A stretch of DNA of 64,000 nt from the NCBI GenBank assembly GCA_902801585.1, contig CADCIU010000006.1, positions 11,577 through 75,576 of the forward strand, in the 5' to 3' direction. Below, one piece after another: positions 1 to 7,893 of the stretch. The position numbers and the translations under genes were made by a program. How positions within the stretch are numbered: position 1 is the first letter of the stretch; every line of letters starts with the position of its first letter. The notes beneath the pieces were generated by a model. That model made no database searches. It worked only from the letters and a program-made list of their open reading frames with translations, and was not told the origin of the DNA. The DNA is from an uncultured Lachnospiraceae bacterium (GTDB taxonomy: Bacteria; Bacillota_A; Clostridia; Lachnospirales; Lachnospiraceae).

Positions 1-91
1 CCAGTGCACTTGCACCTCCTCCGCCCGGCACGGGTGCGGGGGAAGCCAGTTCTTCTGTAAAGGCAGCAACAGTCTTGTCAATTAATTTCAT
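1..91 (-). CDS. fchA: Methenyl-THF cyclohydrolase / formiminotransferase-cyclodeaminase family, N-terminal fragment
   Basis: Partial gene: only the first 30 codons lie in the window and the rest is beyond position 1. The reading begins MKLIDKTVAAFTEELAS and reaches a proline/glycine-rich PVPGGGGASAL segment, which matches the start of the FTCD_C/FchA family (usual form APxPGGGS followed by ALAGALG). The family hydrolyses 5,10-methenyl-THF or deaminates 5-formimino-THF in the cytoplasm. The ATG is the complement of 89-91, with an AAGGAG ribosome binding site at 101-106 seven or more bases upstream. A sigma-70-type promoter lies further upstream on the same strand. Identification rests on the N-terminal pattern only. 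Confidence 0.75.
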   Translation of the reverse strand, partial: MKLIDKTVAAFTEELASPAPVPGGGGASAL

Positions 92-174
92 AAATATTCT
101 CCTTATTTCCTGGAGTGGATCACCACATCGATCCGCTGCTTCGAGGCAGGAGCCACCGGTGAGCGGGCATGGTC

Positions 175-203
175 ATTATAACACCGGTCAGGTCGGCTAT
201 GAA
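175..203 (-). promoter_or_regulatory. Promoter for the minus-strand fchA-like gene
   Basis: On the minus strand a perfect TATAAT (-10, 175-180) is preceded, 17 bases upstream, by TTCATA (-35, 198-203, 4 of 6 consensus). It points at the fchA start about 80 bases away. The rest of 92-391 holds a 10-base inverted repeat (AGGTGCAGCT at 252-261 and AGCTGCACCT at 365-374) and a direct copy CTGCACCTGA at 206-215 and 367-376. No clear plus-strand promoter for the next gene was found. Confidence 0.5.
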
Positions 204-391
204 CCCTGCACCTGAGATATTTGACGGATTTGTGCGGACCGCACTTCCTGTAGGTGCAGCTTCCGGATTTTTCCTGTACAATAATCGAAGAGATTCATGA
301 AGAAGAGGTGTAATGAAATTCCGGCATCGCGCCGCCTATTGTGTTCGGGCTCTTTTGGCCTGACAGCTGCACCTGAACGAAAGGAGAAAAT

Positions 392-1225
392 ATGTACAAA
401 TTCATATCCTGGAATATAGATTCGCTGAACGCCGCTTTGACATCGGATTCCCCCAGAGCATTGTTGTCCAGGGAGGTGCTGAACACAATTGCAAAGGAAG
501 ATGCTGATATCATCGCGATCCAGGAAACCAAGCTGCCCGCTGCGGGGCCTGCTAAAAAACACACGGAGGCGCTGACTGCGTTATTCCCCGGCTATAAAAT
601 CGAATGGATCAGCTCGGAACCGCCCGCAAGAAAGGGCTATGCAGGAACCATGATCCTCTGCAAAGAAGGGATCGGAGCGGAGAAGATCGCACCCAGGATC
701 GGGGCTCCGAGCACAATGGATGATGAGGGAAGGCTTCTGGTCCTGGACTGCGGCAGTTTCTATTTTGTCAACGTCTATACACCGAATGCAGGAGACGGAC
801 TGAAGAGATTGGGCGAGCGTCAGGAATGGGACAAATGCTACGCGGAATATCTTGCACAGCTGGATCAGGAAAAGCCCGTGATCGCGTGCGGCGACTTCAA
901 CGTGGCCCACAAGGAGATCGATCTGGCGCACCCCGAGTCCAATCACATGTCGGCGGGATTTACGGATGAAGAGAGAGAAGGTTTTACGAATCTGCTGGCC
1001 AAAGGCTTTACGGATACGTTCCGGTATATACACGGAGATGTGAAAGATGTCTATTCCTGGTGGGCACAGAGGATACGGACCAGCAAGACCAATAATTCGG
1101 GCTGGAGGATCGATTATTTCCTGGTCAGCGACCGGATCAGGGAGCAGGTGAAGCAATCCGAAATGATCGATTCGGGTCCGAGGCAGGACCACACGCCGAT
1201 CCTTTTGGAGGTTGAGATCAGCTGA
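392..1225 (+). CDS. xth: Exodeoxyribonuclease III / AP endonuclease
   Basis: Cytoplasmic Mg-dependent DNA repair nuclease of the EEP (exonuclease-endonuclease-phosphatase) fold; it cuts at abasic sites and degrades 3' ends. Family motifs are visible in order: N-terminal MYKFISWNIDSLNA (metal-binding Asn), AIQETKL (catalytic Glu), GDFNVAHKEIDL (Asp and Asn of the active site), GWRIDYFLVSDR, and a C-terminal DHTPILLEV holding the catalytic Asp-His pair. The length (277 residues) is slightly above the usual 250-270. AAAGGAG precedes the ATG by six bases. The gene stands alone between the minus-strand fchA start and a HAD-like gene. Confidence 0.93.
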   Translation: MYKFISWNIDSLNAALTSDSPRALLSREVLNTIAKEDADIIAIQETKLPAAGPAKKHTEALTALFPGYKIEWISSEPPARKGYAGTMILCKEGIGAEKIAPRIGAPSTMDDEGRLLVLDCGSFYFVNVYTPNAGDGLKRLGERQEWDKCYAEYLAQLDQEKPVIACGDFNVAHKEIDLAHPESNHMSAGFTDEEREGFTNLLAKGFTDTFRYIHGDVKDVYSWWAQRIRTSKTNNSGWRIDYFLVSDRIREQVKQSEMIDSGPRQDHTPILLEVEIS

Positions 1226-1304
1226 CTGCCAAAATCCGTCATTCATCCTCAGAGGGATGCAATGCACCTATGACTTTTCATGTATAATATGGTGGAGGGA
1301 TTCG

Positions 1305-1799
1305 ATGAGAATTTCATTTGACCTCGATGAGGTCCTGTTTGTAGATCCGCGGCGATACAGCATTGAGCCGGTGCCGGGCCGGCTGCACGGAATGCTCTTC
1401 AAGGAAAGACTTCGCAAAGGGACTGTAAAGCTGATCCATGAACTTCAAAAGCGGGGGTTTGAAGTGTGGATCTATACGTCGTCCTTTCGGTCGGAGAGAT
1501 ACCTGAAACTTCTGTTTGATGCTTACGGCATTCAGTTCAACGGGATCGTGAACGCGGAGCGGCACAATAAGGAGGTGCAGCAGGGACGCAGTCAGAGGCT
1601 TCCTCAGAAAATGCCCTCCCATTACCAGATCTCTTTGCACATAGATGACGAAGAGAACATCATAAAGAGCGCTCCGTCTTTTGGCTTTCGTGCGTTCCGC
1701 ATCTATGAGCCGGATGACGAGTGGGTGGACAAAGTGATCGATGAGGCGGAGCGGATCAGGAAACTGGAGGAACGCATAAAGGCATTGAGAAAGGAGTGA
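1305..1799 (+). CDS. HAD-like hydrolase, NLI/ubiquitin-type phosphatase fold
   Basis: The 164-residue product opens with MRISFDLDEVLFVDP, a HAD motif I (DxDxV/T) at residues 6-10. Then come GFEVWIYTSSFRSERYL (motif II region, Thr/Ser after a beta strand) and HIDDEENI (acidic motif IV). It therefore looks like a small HAD-superfamily phosphatase without a large cap domain; the substrate is unknown. An upstream in-frame extension exists, but GGAGGGA at 1293-1299 supports ATG 1305. It ends three bases before the next gene, so the two are probably co-transcribed. The motif I second Asp is kept, so activity is plausible. Confidence 0.7.
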   Translation: MRISFDLDEVLFVDPRRYSIEPVPGRLHGMLFKERLRKGTVKLIHELQKRGFEVWIYTSSFRSERYLKLLFDAYGIQFNGIVNAERHNKEVQQGRSQRLPQKMPSHYQISLHIDDEENIIKSAPSFGFRAFRIYEPDDEWVDKVIDEAERIRKLEERIKALRKE

Positions 1800-1802
1800 C
1801 AA

Positions 1803-2201
1803 ATGGGGTATGTTGACTCGATCGTAAAACGTATACAGCAGGATATTAAGAAGTACGGAGAGAATCGTAAGACCGTGAGAGCCGGTATCATTGACGTCCT
1901 GACAGTGAGGTATCTGTCGCCGGAACAAATGCACGTCAATCCTGATGACGAATTCTCTGATCCGAAAGCCGGTCCCAGTGAGGAGATCGTCGAGCGCTAT
2001 ATTGATGAAGCCAGAAGTGATCTGGAAGCGGGAAAGAAGAGTTTTGCTGAACCGATCATGGTAGCGAAACTGTCAGATGGCGATTATATGATCGTCAATG
2101 GACATCACAGATGGGCAGCTGCCATAAAAGTAGGTCTTACCCAGGTGAGGGTCGTGATCGTCAATCCCGGCTGGGAGAATCTTGCCGGCTATTACGCGTA
2201 A
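1803..2201 (+). CDS. ParB/sulfiredoxin-fold (ParB-N-like) protein
   Basis: A 132-residue protein whose middle and C-terminal half carry a ParB-N/Srx-like core: VRYLSPEQMHVNPDDEF, a stretch ending in FAEPIMVAKL, then DGDYMIVNGHHRWAAAIKVG. The GHHR(W)AAA segment corresponds to the GxRR/ER(H/R)xxA box of ParB-N/Srx nucleotide-binding or nuclease folds. There is no DNA-binding HTH region, so it is not a chromosome-partitioning ParB. It starts four bases after the HAD-like gene and overlaps its ribosome binding context (AAAGGAGTGACAA). Function is unknown; co-transcription with a HAD phosphatase hints at a nucleotide-linked role. Confidence 0.6.
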   Translation: MGYVDSIVKRIQQDIKKYGENRKTVRAGIIDVLTVRYLSPEQMHVNPDDEFSDPKAGPSEEIVERYIDEARSDLEAGKKSFAEPIMVAKLSDGDYMIVNGHHRWAAAIKVGLTQVRVVIVNPGWENLAGYYA

Positions 2202-2267
2202 ACGGTTCGGAAGACTGCGCGGTGATCCGCAGGCCAAATTCTGCGATATGAGAAAGGAATGAAAACA

Positions 2268-2441
2268 ATGAAAACAGTTAAGCGCTTTATAATAGTGTTT
2301 GTTGTCTTGATGCTGATCAATGATGTTCTTCAGATGTTCCTCGAGCACAGGTCATATCGAAAAAAGCTGAATCAGCAGGCGGCGAAGAGATTGATCAGGA
2401 CGATGGAAAGAAGAGCAGGAAGAAAAAAGAAAGAGCATTGA
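2268..2441 (+). CDS. Small single-pass membrane protein
   Basis: A 57-residue protein with one hydrophobic segment at residues 6-20 (FIIVFVVLMLINDVL) followed by a strongly basic tail rich in Lys and Arg. ATG 2268 is preferred over the in-frame ATG at 2259 because the GAAAGGA ribosome binding site sits about nine bases before it. The topology predicted by the positive-inside rule is N-out, C-in. No family was recognised. It precedes another tiny membrane protein and a MATE transporter on the same strand and may be part of that unit. Confidence 0.5.
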   Translation: MKTVKRFIIVFVVLMLINDVLQMFLEHRSYRKKLNQQAAKRLIRTMERRAGRKKKEH

Positions 2442-2527
2442 ATCTGTACACCCGATATCACTGACAGAGGAAATCGTGTCAAAGATCGGGAAATACTGTA
2501 GAGCGTAAAAAGTAGGAGGAATATGCC

Positions 2528-2710
2528 ATGCCAAGCCTGTTCAATGTTCTTGTATGTATACTTGCTCTGTTGATCGGCATCCTGATCGGAGAGAAATACC
2601 GCAAATGGAAGAAAGAGCGCGGCGAAAAAAAAGACAAAACAGAAGAGAACGCAAAAAAGAATTCTAAAGAGAATTCTAAAGAGAATTCCAAAGAGAATAA
2701 AAAAAGGTGA
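2528..2710 (+). CDS. Small membrane protein with NSKE repeat tail
   Basis: A 60-residue protein: a hydrophobic N-terminal helix (residues 4-19, FNVLVCILALLIGILI), a GEKYRKWKKERGEKK basic stretch, then four near-identical NSKE/NAKK units at the C-terminus encoded by tandem aaagagaattct repeats near 2655-2700. AGGAGG at 2515-2520 is an excellent ribosome binding site. Its TGA overlaps the GTG start of the MATE gene (GTGA), which indicates translational coupling. The function is unknown; it could be an accessory subunit of the transporter. Confidence 0.55.
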   Translation: MPSLFNVLVCILALLIGILIGEKYRKWKKERGEKKDKTEENAKKNSKENSKENSKENKKR

Positions 2711-4518
2711 AGAGAGAGAACTTATTCAAAAAAGACAACATAGCGAACATGTTCCTGTCGACGGCGACAGCCATGATCTTTACCGAGCTTACAGGGGTCA
2801 TCTCTGTTTTGATGGACGGCATTGTCACCAGCAGGTTCCTGGGCGTCGACGCATATTCCGGAATCTCTCTGCTCAGGCCTTTTACCAGCCTGATCCTGGT
2901 CATTGCCGGATTCTTTTCGACCGGATGCGGAATCCTCTGTTCCCGGCAGGTTGGCGTGGGCCGGAAGGAAGAGGCAAACGAGGCGTTCAACCTTTCGGCA
3001 ATCCTTGCGCTTTTGGCGGCAGTGGTGATCGTCGCTTTCGGATTTGTTTATCCGACAGGGCTTCTGAAGATCTGCGGCGTTCCGATGCACAAATATCCCG
3101 AGCTGCATCCGTATATGTACCAATATCTGAAGGGATACCTGATCGGGATCCCGGCAATGATCCTGCTCCAGATCGTCGGACCGGTACTTGTGCTTGACAA
3201 CGGGAAAAAACTCTTTTCCGTGTCTACGATCGTACTCGGCGCAGTGAATATTTTGGGAGACCTGGCAAACGTCCTGATCTTTCACGGAGGCGCCTTTGGG
3301 ATGGGGCTTTCGACATCGATCGGATATATGGTCCAGTTTGTGATGGTATGCAGTTACCTGATCAGAAAGAACAGCTATTTCCGCGTTTCACTGAAGTCAT
3401 TTCAACTGCACATGCTGCCGGAACTGTTTCGAAGCGGATCACCTGCTTTGGTCAAAAAGCTTGCGGGGACACTGCGGGATGTGGCGACCAACCGCTTCAA
3501 TGTCATGGTGGCACTGACTTCCGCTGCCATTGCGGCCAAAGGTATTCAGGGCGATCTGTTCCAATTCCTTTTCTGTATACCGACGGGGCTGGGAAGAACG
3601 CTGATCGCAATGGTCGGCATTTATTACAGCGCGAACGATCGGAACGGTCTGACACGCCTTTATACGTATGCGCTCAGAACCGGCTTTAAAATGTCAGCCG
3701 CTGCCGGCGCTGCTGCATTTCTGCTCGCTCCGCTCCTGACCAGGATTTATACGACAGATCCGGAAACGATCTCTCTGACGGTGTTCAGTATCCGCTGGAT
3801 GTCCGTGGCTCTTGTTTTTGATACATTGATCGTACTGATCCAGCATTATCTTCAGGGGATCGAAAACCGGAAGCGGGCGAACATTCTGAGTTTCAGCGAA
3901 CGGTTTTTCGTTCCTGTCGTCGCTGCGTTCATACTCGGTACACTGTTTGGTTCGAAGGGAATCCTTGCCTCAGGAGCGGTCGGAAAGATCTTCCTGCTCC
4001 TTGGCATTTTTGCGGCGGATTGTATTCGCTGTAAGGGACTCCCCAAATACTGGTACGAAGTGATGTTCCTGCCGGAGGGCTTCGGCGGTGATGTATCGGA
4101 CAACATGTATGCGGAGATCCGCAGCAGGGAAGATGTGCTCCGGATCAGCGAACAGACGCAGGAATTCTGCATGGATCATAACGCAGGAAGTAAAGCTTCC
4201 AAGCTGATGAAACTGTTTGTGGAAGAGATGACGGTGAATGTCCTTGATCACGCAGATAAGGTGAAGAAAGAAGGGATTTATATTGATTTTCGCCTGTTTG
4301 CGAACGGCGGGGATCTCTGCTTCAGCATGATGGACCTGAGCGATCACTTTGATCCGACCGCCTTTTACGAGCTCCATCAGGCGGATTATCCGGAAAAGCA
4401 TATCGGAATCGGCATCGTGATGAAGAGGGCGAAAGAAGTCCGCTATTTCAGTGCTTTTAACAGCAATAATCTCATTGTATATCTGGAGCGGGACGAGGCG
4501 GAAAAGACGGAAATATAG
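2707..4518 (+). CDS. MATE-family transporter fused to a SpoIIAB/RsbW-like HATPase domain
   Basis: 603 residues. The first ~450 form a MATE (multidrug and toxin extrusion) transporter with about twelve membrane helices; MATE features include FTELTGVISVLMDGIVTSRFLG and a GIPAMILLQIVGP segment. Residues ~470-600 are a soluble domain with the N-box FVEEMTVNVLDHAD (~502-515), an acidic SMMDLSDHFDPTAF and a glycine loop HIGIGIVMKRA. These correspond to the ATP-binding boxes of anti-sigma-factor kinases of the GHKL fold, although the G1 glycine is replaced by Ser. The start is GTG overlapping the previous stop codon. Plain MATE proteins are about 450 residues, so the C-terminal domain is an addition. 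A regulatory role by phosphorylating or binding a partner is inference. Confidence 0.8.
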   Translation: MKRENLFKKDNIANMFLSTATAMIFTELTGVISVLMDGIVTSRFLGVDAYSGISLLRPFTSLILVIAGFFSTGCGILCSRQVGVGRKEEANEAFNLSAILALLAAVVIVAFGFVYPTGLLKICGVPMHKYPELHPYMYQYLKGYLIGIPAMILLQIVGPVLVLDNGKKLFSVSTIVLGAVNILGDLANVLIFHGGAFGMGLSTSIGYMVQFVMVCSYLIRKNSYFRVSLKSFQLHMLPELFRSGSPALVKKLAGTLRDVATNRFNVMVALTSAAIAAKGIQGDLFQFLFCIPTGLGRTLIAMVGIYYSANDRNGLTRLYTYALRTGFKMSAAAGAAAFLLAPLLTRIYTTDPETISLTVFSIRWMSVALVFDTLIVLIQHYLQGIENRKRANILSFSERFFVPVVAAFILGTLFGSKGILASGAVGKIFLLLGIFAADCIRCKGLPKYWYEVMFLPEGFGGDVSDNMYAEIRSREDVLRISEQTQEFCMDHNAGSKASKLMKLFVEEMTVNVLDHADKVKKEGIYIDFRLFANGGDLCFSMMDLSDHFDPTAFYELHQADYPEKHIGIGIVMKRAKEVRYFSAFNSNNLIVYLERDEAEKTEI

Positions 4519-4593
4519 TACGGTGTCATCGCCGTGCTCTCTAATGCTCTGTGAAAGATCAGTCGTATAAATGAATTTAAAACACAAAAAAAA

Positions 4594-4626
4594 GAGGTAT
4601 CCGACTTTCTCGTCATCGGATACCTC
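4594..4626 (-). terminator. Intrinsic terminator of the minus-strand short transcript
   Basis: Inverted repeat GAGGTATCCGA (4594-4604) and TCGGATACCTC (4616-4626) with an 11-base loop. On the minus strand the stem is followed directly by eight T (complement of the A-run at 4584-4593). On the plus strand there is no T-run, so it serves the minus strand. Confidence 0.75.
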
Positions 4627-4652
4627 TATTCGGAAATAAATTGCAATTTCAT
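4626..4652 (-). CDS. Possible 8-residue peptide (leader or tiny protein)
   Basis: ATG at the complement of 4650-4652 reads MKLQFISE and stops with TAG. AAGGAGGT lies seven bases upstream, stronger than most ribosome binding sites in the window. The stop codon abuts the terminator stem, an arrangement seen in translation-coupled attenuators, but no regulated gene follows. Expression is unproven. Confidence 0.3.
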   Translation of the reverse strand: MKLQFISE

Positions 4653-4747
4653 TTACGTGACCTCCTTATATAATTTGCAACTGATGAATGGTTCTGAAAT
4701 ATGTATGAGGCAACTCAGCCGTCTTGTCGTTTCTTTATGTTGTAATC

Positions 4748-4775
4748 ATTATAACAAATATCAGACAATAGTCAA
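4748..4775 (-). promoter_or_regulatory. Sigma-70-type promoter of the minus-strand short transcript
   Basis: On the minus strand TTGACT (-35, complement of 4770-4775) is separated by 16 bases from TATAAT (-10, complement of 4748-4753), placing the start of transcription near 4741. The -35 overlaps an ATAGTCAATAT motif that resembles the operator near 56457-56473. The rest of the gap 4519-4963 holds no convincing gene; a plus-strand TATAAT at 4912-4917 may serve the aldolase gene. Confidence 0.6.
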
Positions 4776-4963
4776 TATAGAATTAAATATTCTGAAAACA
4801 CAGACTATTATAAACAATTTTCTGTATACGGCAAAACGAATGTTTTGCCGCAATTTTTATCGAAATACACCGGTACAGCATATTCAGGCTGGAATCTGAT
4901 CGCAAAAAGACTATAATTATGAGTAGCTTCTACGAATCATCTAGTAAAAAAGGAGAAAATGAA

Positions 4964-5932
4964 ATGGCATTAGTAACCACGACTGAAATGTTTAAAAAAG
5001 CTTATGACGGCGGATATGCCATCGGCGCGTTCAATGTAAACAACATGGAGATCGTTCAGGGCATTACAGAAGCCGCCGGCGAACTGAAGAGCCCCGTGAT
5101 CCTTCAGGTTTCCAAAGGCGCACGCGCATACGCAAACCACACCTATCTTGTAAAGCTGGTTGAAGCTGCGGTCATTGAGAATCCGGAGATCCCGATCGCA
5201 CTGCACCTCGATCACGGCGATTCCTTTGAACTGTGCAAGAGCTGCATTGACGGCGGATTTACTTCTGTCATGATCGACGCGTCTTCGAAATCCTTTGAAG
5301 ATAACATTGCGCTGACCAAGCAGGTCGTCGAATATGCACACGCACACGGCGTAGTCGTTGAGGCAGAGCTCGGAACGCTGGAAGGTGTTGAGGATGAAGT
5401 TGTCGTTGAAGCAGGCAAAGCCAGCTACACCCGTCCCGAAGAGGTAGAAGAGTTCGTGACCAGAACCGGCTGCGATTCTCTTGCGATCGCCATCGGTACT
5501 TCTCACGGCGCGTACAAGTTCAGACCCGAACAGTGCACCCGCAATGCGAACGGCATTCTCGTTCCGCCGCCGCTCCGCTTCGACGTTCTTGAAGAAGTCT
5601 CCAAGAGACTGCCCGGCTTCCCGATCGTTCTACACGGATCTTCCTCCGTTCCGCAGGAGTTTGTCAAGATGGTGAACACATATGGCGGCAACATGCCCGA
5701 TGCGATCGGTATCCCCGAGAATGAGCTTCGCCACGCAGCAGAGCTTTCCGTCTGCAAGATCAACATCGATTCCGATATTCGTCTGGCCATGACCGGAAAC
5801 ATCAGGAAATATTTCGCGGAGCACCCGGAGCACTTCGATCCCAGACAGTATCTCAAACCCGCAAGACAGGCGGTCAAGGACATGGTCGCACACAAGATCG
5901 TCAACGTTCTCGGAAGCGCAGGCAAGGCCTGA
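4964..5932 (+). CDS. fba: Class II fructose-1,6-bisphosphate aldolase
   Basis: Zinc-dependent glycolytic enzyme that splits fructose-1,6-bisphosphate into dihydroxyacetone phosphate and glyceraldehyde-3-phosphate. Visible motifs: GYAIGAFNVNNMEIVQ near the start, LHLDHGDSFELC (catalytic Asp and zinc His, residues ~80-91), EAELGTLEG, IGTSHGAYKF (zinc His), and VLHGSSSVPQEF (zinc His, phosphate loop). The length of 322 residues is typical of the family. ATG 4964 is chosen over an upstream ATG at 4919 because AAGGAG (4950-4955) precedes it and MALVTTTEMF is the usual family N-terminus. It is monocistronic, followed by a strong terminator. Confidence 0.95.
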   Translation: MALVTTTEMFKKAYDGGYAIGAFNVNNMEIVQGITEAAGELKSPVILQVSKGARAYANHTYLVKLVEAAVIENPEIPIALHLDHGDSFELCKSCIDGGFTSVMIDASSKSFEDNIALTKQVVEYAHAHGVVVEAELGTLEGVEDEVVVEAGKASYTRPEEVEEFVTRTGCDSLAIAIGTSHGAYKFRPEQCTRNANGILVPPPLRFDVLEEVSKRLPGFPIVLHGSSSVPQEFVKMVNTYGGNMPDAIGIPENELRHAAELSVCKINIDSDIRLAMTGNIRKYFAEHPEHFDPRQYLKPARQAVKDMVAHKIVNVLGSAGKA

Positions 5933-5993
5933 GATTATTTGTGAGTATTCCTTACTTTGATCAAAAGTATTTAAGAATGCATAGTATGCAAAA

Positions 5994-6019
5994 AAGAGCA
6001 CTTCGGTGCTCTTTTTTTT
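5994..6019 (+). terminator. Intrinsic terminator after fba
   Basis: A GAGCAC stem with a TTCG tetraloop and GTGCTC partner, extended by A-T pairs and followed by eight T. It lies about 60 bases after the aldolase stop codon and is likely to act in both directions. Confidence 0.85.
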
Positions 6020-6139
6020 AACGAAATATCGGGTATGGTGTATAATAAATAGGAACTGCTGAAAAAGATGTCCCGATCAGGGAACAGTCTGCGAAAGAGA
6101 TAAGGAGCACAGATTATATATTTGGGAGGAGAAAACACT

Positions 6140-7684
6140 GTGGATAAGGAAAAAGATCTACATGAAGAAATCGGAGCAGAAACCTCATATAATCCGGGAG
6201 GGTTTGCCGATCCGGAGGTGACCGCTGATGCGGATACGACAACGAATGTGGGCGAGACCGCTGATGCAGACGTAACAACGAGTGCAGATACGGCCGCAAG
6301 TGAAGAAACAGCGGCGGATCCGTGGCCGGCAGCAGACACAGAGACGACGGCGAATACGTCGGCAGCGAATACGTCGGCAGCGGCAGAAGTGCCGGTCCAA
6401 AAAAAGAAATCATTCCTGCGCGCATCCGGAAGCTGGACGGATATTATTCCGATCGCAGCGATGCTGTCAGTAATTCTTACGTTCATCGGAGCAGCGATAT
6501 CGGCGATCTTAATGAATACTGTTTTACCGGTGAGACAGCTTGGGTTATCGCTGTTTCATGATGAAGGGACAGTGGCGTTTCTGCTGGACTATTTTTCCTT
6601 CTTCGGAATCTGGCTCCTGTTCATGGTGGTGATCACGGTTTTCAAGGACAACCGGCCGATGTGGAAAGCCTTTTGGTACAATCGGCACGGCAACAATTGG
6701 AAAGCTGTCCTGATCGGTATTCTTCTTGGATTCGGAATGAACGGCAGCTGCATTTTCTTGTCATGGCTGCAGGGGGATATTCATCTTTACTTCAATGAAT
6801 TCAACCCTCTTCTCTTTTTCGCCTTCCTGTTCTGTGTGATGATCCAGTCCGGCGCGGAGGAGATCGTTGACAGATGCTATCTGTACCAGAAGCTGCGCAG
6901 AAGATACCGCTGGCCGGTCATCGCTGTTTTGTTCAACGCACTGGTATTTATGTCCTTGCATCTTGCTAATCCGGGTGTCACGCAGCTGGGACTGCTGCAG
7001 GTGTTCCTGATCGGTGTGCTGTTCTCGCTGATCGTTTATTTCTGGGACAGCCTTTGGACCGTTATCTGGGCACACACAGCCTGGAACTTCTCTCAGAGCA
7101 TTGTGTTCGGCCTGCCCAACAGCGGAATTGTGTCCCAATATTCCGTCTTTAAGCTCGAGGCAGCCTCTGCAAGGGACGGCATTTTCTACAACACAAGCTT
7201 CGGTGTCGAGGGAAGTCTCGGTGCGAACGTGATGATCGGTGTGCTGATCGTTGTGATCCTGATCTATGGACTTGCGACTAAGCGCGGTGAGAAGAGAGAC
7301 TACTGGCAGGAGCTGGAAGCGGTAAGTGATGACAGAAAGCACATTTGGGAAGCGGTAGTCCTGTCGATCATTATGGTCGCGATCCTGGCTTCGGTAGTGC
7401 TGGGATCCTGGTGGTACGGAAATCATCAGGATGAAATTCAGCAGATGATCATAGAGCAGATAGAAGAGCAGGAACAGACGGAAGGACAGGAGCAAACGGC
7501 AGAGCCTGCATCTGAACCTGCGCCTGCGCAGGAGACCGAAGGGCAGGAGCAGACGGCGCCTGCGCAGCAGACAGAAGGACAGGAGCAGACGGCGCCTGCA
7601 CAGCAGACAGGAGAGCAGGAGCAGACGGCGCCTGCGCAGAAGACAGGAGAGCAGGAGCAGACGGCGCCTGCACCGACAAAGTAA
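6140..7684 (+). CDS. CPBP-family intramembrane metalloprotease with low-complexity tails
   Basis: 514 residues. The N-terminal ~95 residues are acidic and Ala/Thr-rich; then come about eight membrane helices holding the CPBP (Abi, type II CAAX protease-like) motifs: EEIVDR (EExxxR), FMSLH (FxxxH) and HTAWN (HxxxN), all intact. The C-terminal ~75 residues consist of five EGQEQTAPAQQT-like repeats encoded by ~36-base tandem repeats (7440-7680). GTG at 6140 is chosen because GGGAGGAG (6124-6131) precedes it. CPBP proteins cleave in the membrane and in Firmicutes often serve in bacteriocin immunity or prenyl-protein maturation; the substrate here is unknown. Both soluble tails are probably cytoplasmic. 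Confidence 0.8.
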   Translation: MDKEKDLHEEIGAETSYNPGGFADPEVTADADTTTNVGETADADVTTSADTAASEETAADPWPAADTETTANTSAANTSAAAEVPVQKKKSFLRASGSWTDIIPIAAMLSVILTFIGAAISAILMNTVLPVRQLGLSLFHDEGTVAFLLDYFSFFGIWLLFMVVITVFKDNRPMWKAFWYNRHGNNWKAVLIGILLGFGMNGSCIFLSWLQGDIHLYFNEFNPLLFFAFLFCVMIQSGAEEIVDRCYLYQKLRRRYRWPVIAVLFNALVFMSLHLANPGVTQLGLLQVFLIGVLFSLIVYFWDSLWTVIWAHTAWNFSQSIVFGLPNSGIVSQYSVFKLEAASARDGIFYNTSFGVEGSLGANVMIGVLIVVILIYGLATKRGEKRDYWQELEAVSDDRKHIWEAVVLSIIMVAILASVVLGSWWYGNHQDEIQQMIIEQIEEQEQTEGQEQTAEPASEPAPAQETEGQEQTAPAQQTEGQEQTAPAQQTGEQEQTAPAQKTGEQEQTAPAPTK

Positions 7685-7694
7685 GGTGTCAAGG

Positions 7695-7721
7695 GGAGAC
7701 AGGGGACGGTTCTCTGTCTCC
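7695..7721 (+). repeat. Palindromic repeat, GGAGACAG type, copy 1
   Basis: Arms GGAGACAG and CTGTCTCC flank the core GGGGACGGTTCT. It lies 10 bases after the CPBP stop codon, preceded by a half copy of the other type (GTGTCAAGGGG). It could double as a hairpin at the end of the transcript. Confidence 0.8.
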
Positions 7722-7826
7722 CTTTAAATTTAGAATCGCGCTTCCTAAGATTTCTTTTTTTCTGATTCCGGGCGTCCGGATTTTCAATGATTGTTAATGG
7801 GTCGTCCCGCCTCTCCTTCAAAAAGT

Positions 7827-7893
7827 TGTCAAAAGAACCGTCCCCCTGACACTTCTCCTTCAAAAAGTTGTCAAAAGAACCGTCCCCCTGACA
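7827..7893 (+). repeat. Two direct copies of the TGTCA...TGACA palindromic repeat
   Basis: Copies at 7827-7851 and 7869-7893, each with TGTCA/TGACA ends around AGAACCGTCCCC (the core in inverse orientation). They are embedded in a 42-base tandem duplication that also includes the preceding CCTTCAAAAAGT. Confidence 0.8.

Larger units (their letters stand above)
4580..4741 (-). ncRNA. Candidate small RNA with an 8-codon ORF and a strong terminator
   Basis: The minus strand carries a complete short transcription unit of about 160 bases: a promoter at 4748-4775, a perfect AAGGAGGT ribosome binding site, an 8-codon ORF (4626-4652), and an 11-bp hairpin followed by eight T. Downstream on this strand is only the antisense of the MATE gene, so the unit does not lead into a longer gene. 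It could be a regulatory RNA, a leader-peptide relic or a tiny-protein gene. It is not matched to any known RNA family. Confidence 0.5.

Noticed and set aside
4657..4899. 80-codon plus-strand frame before fba
   Set aside because: AT-rich and without a ribosome binding site; the region is better explained by minus-strand promoter and RNA signals.
7827..7893. Short CRISPR-like direct repeats
   Set aside because: Only two copies with repeated, not variable, spacers; they belong to the palindromic repeat family.
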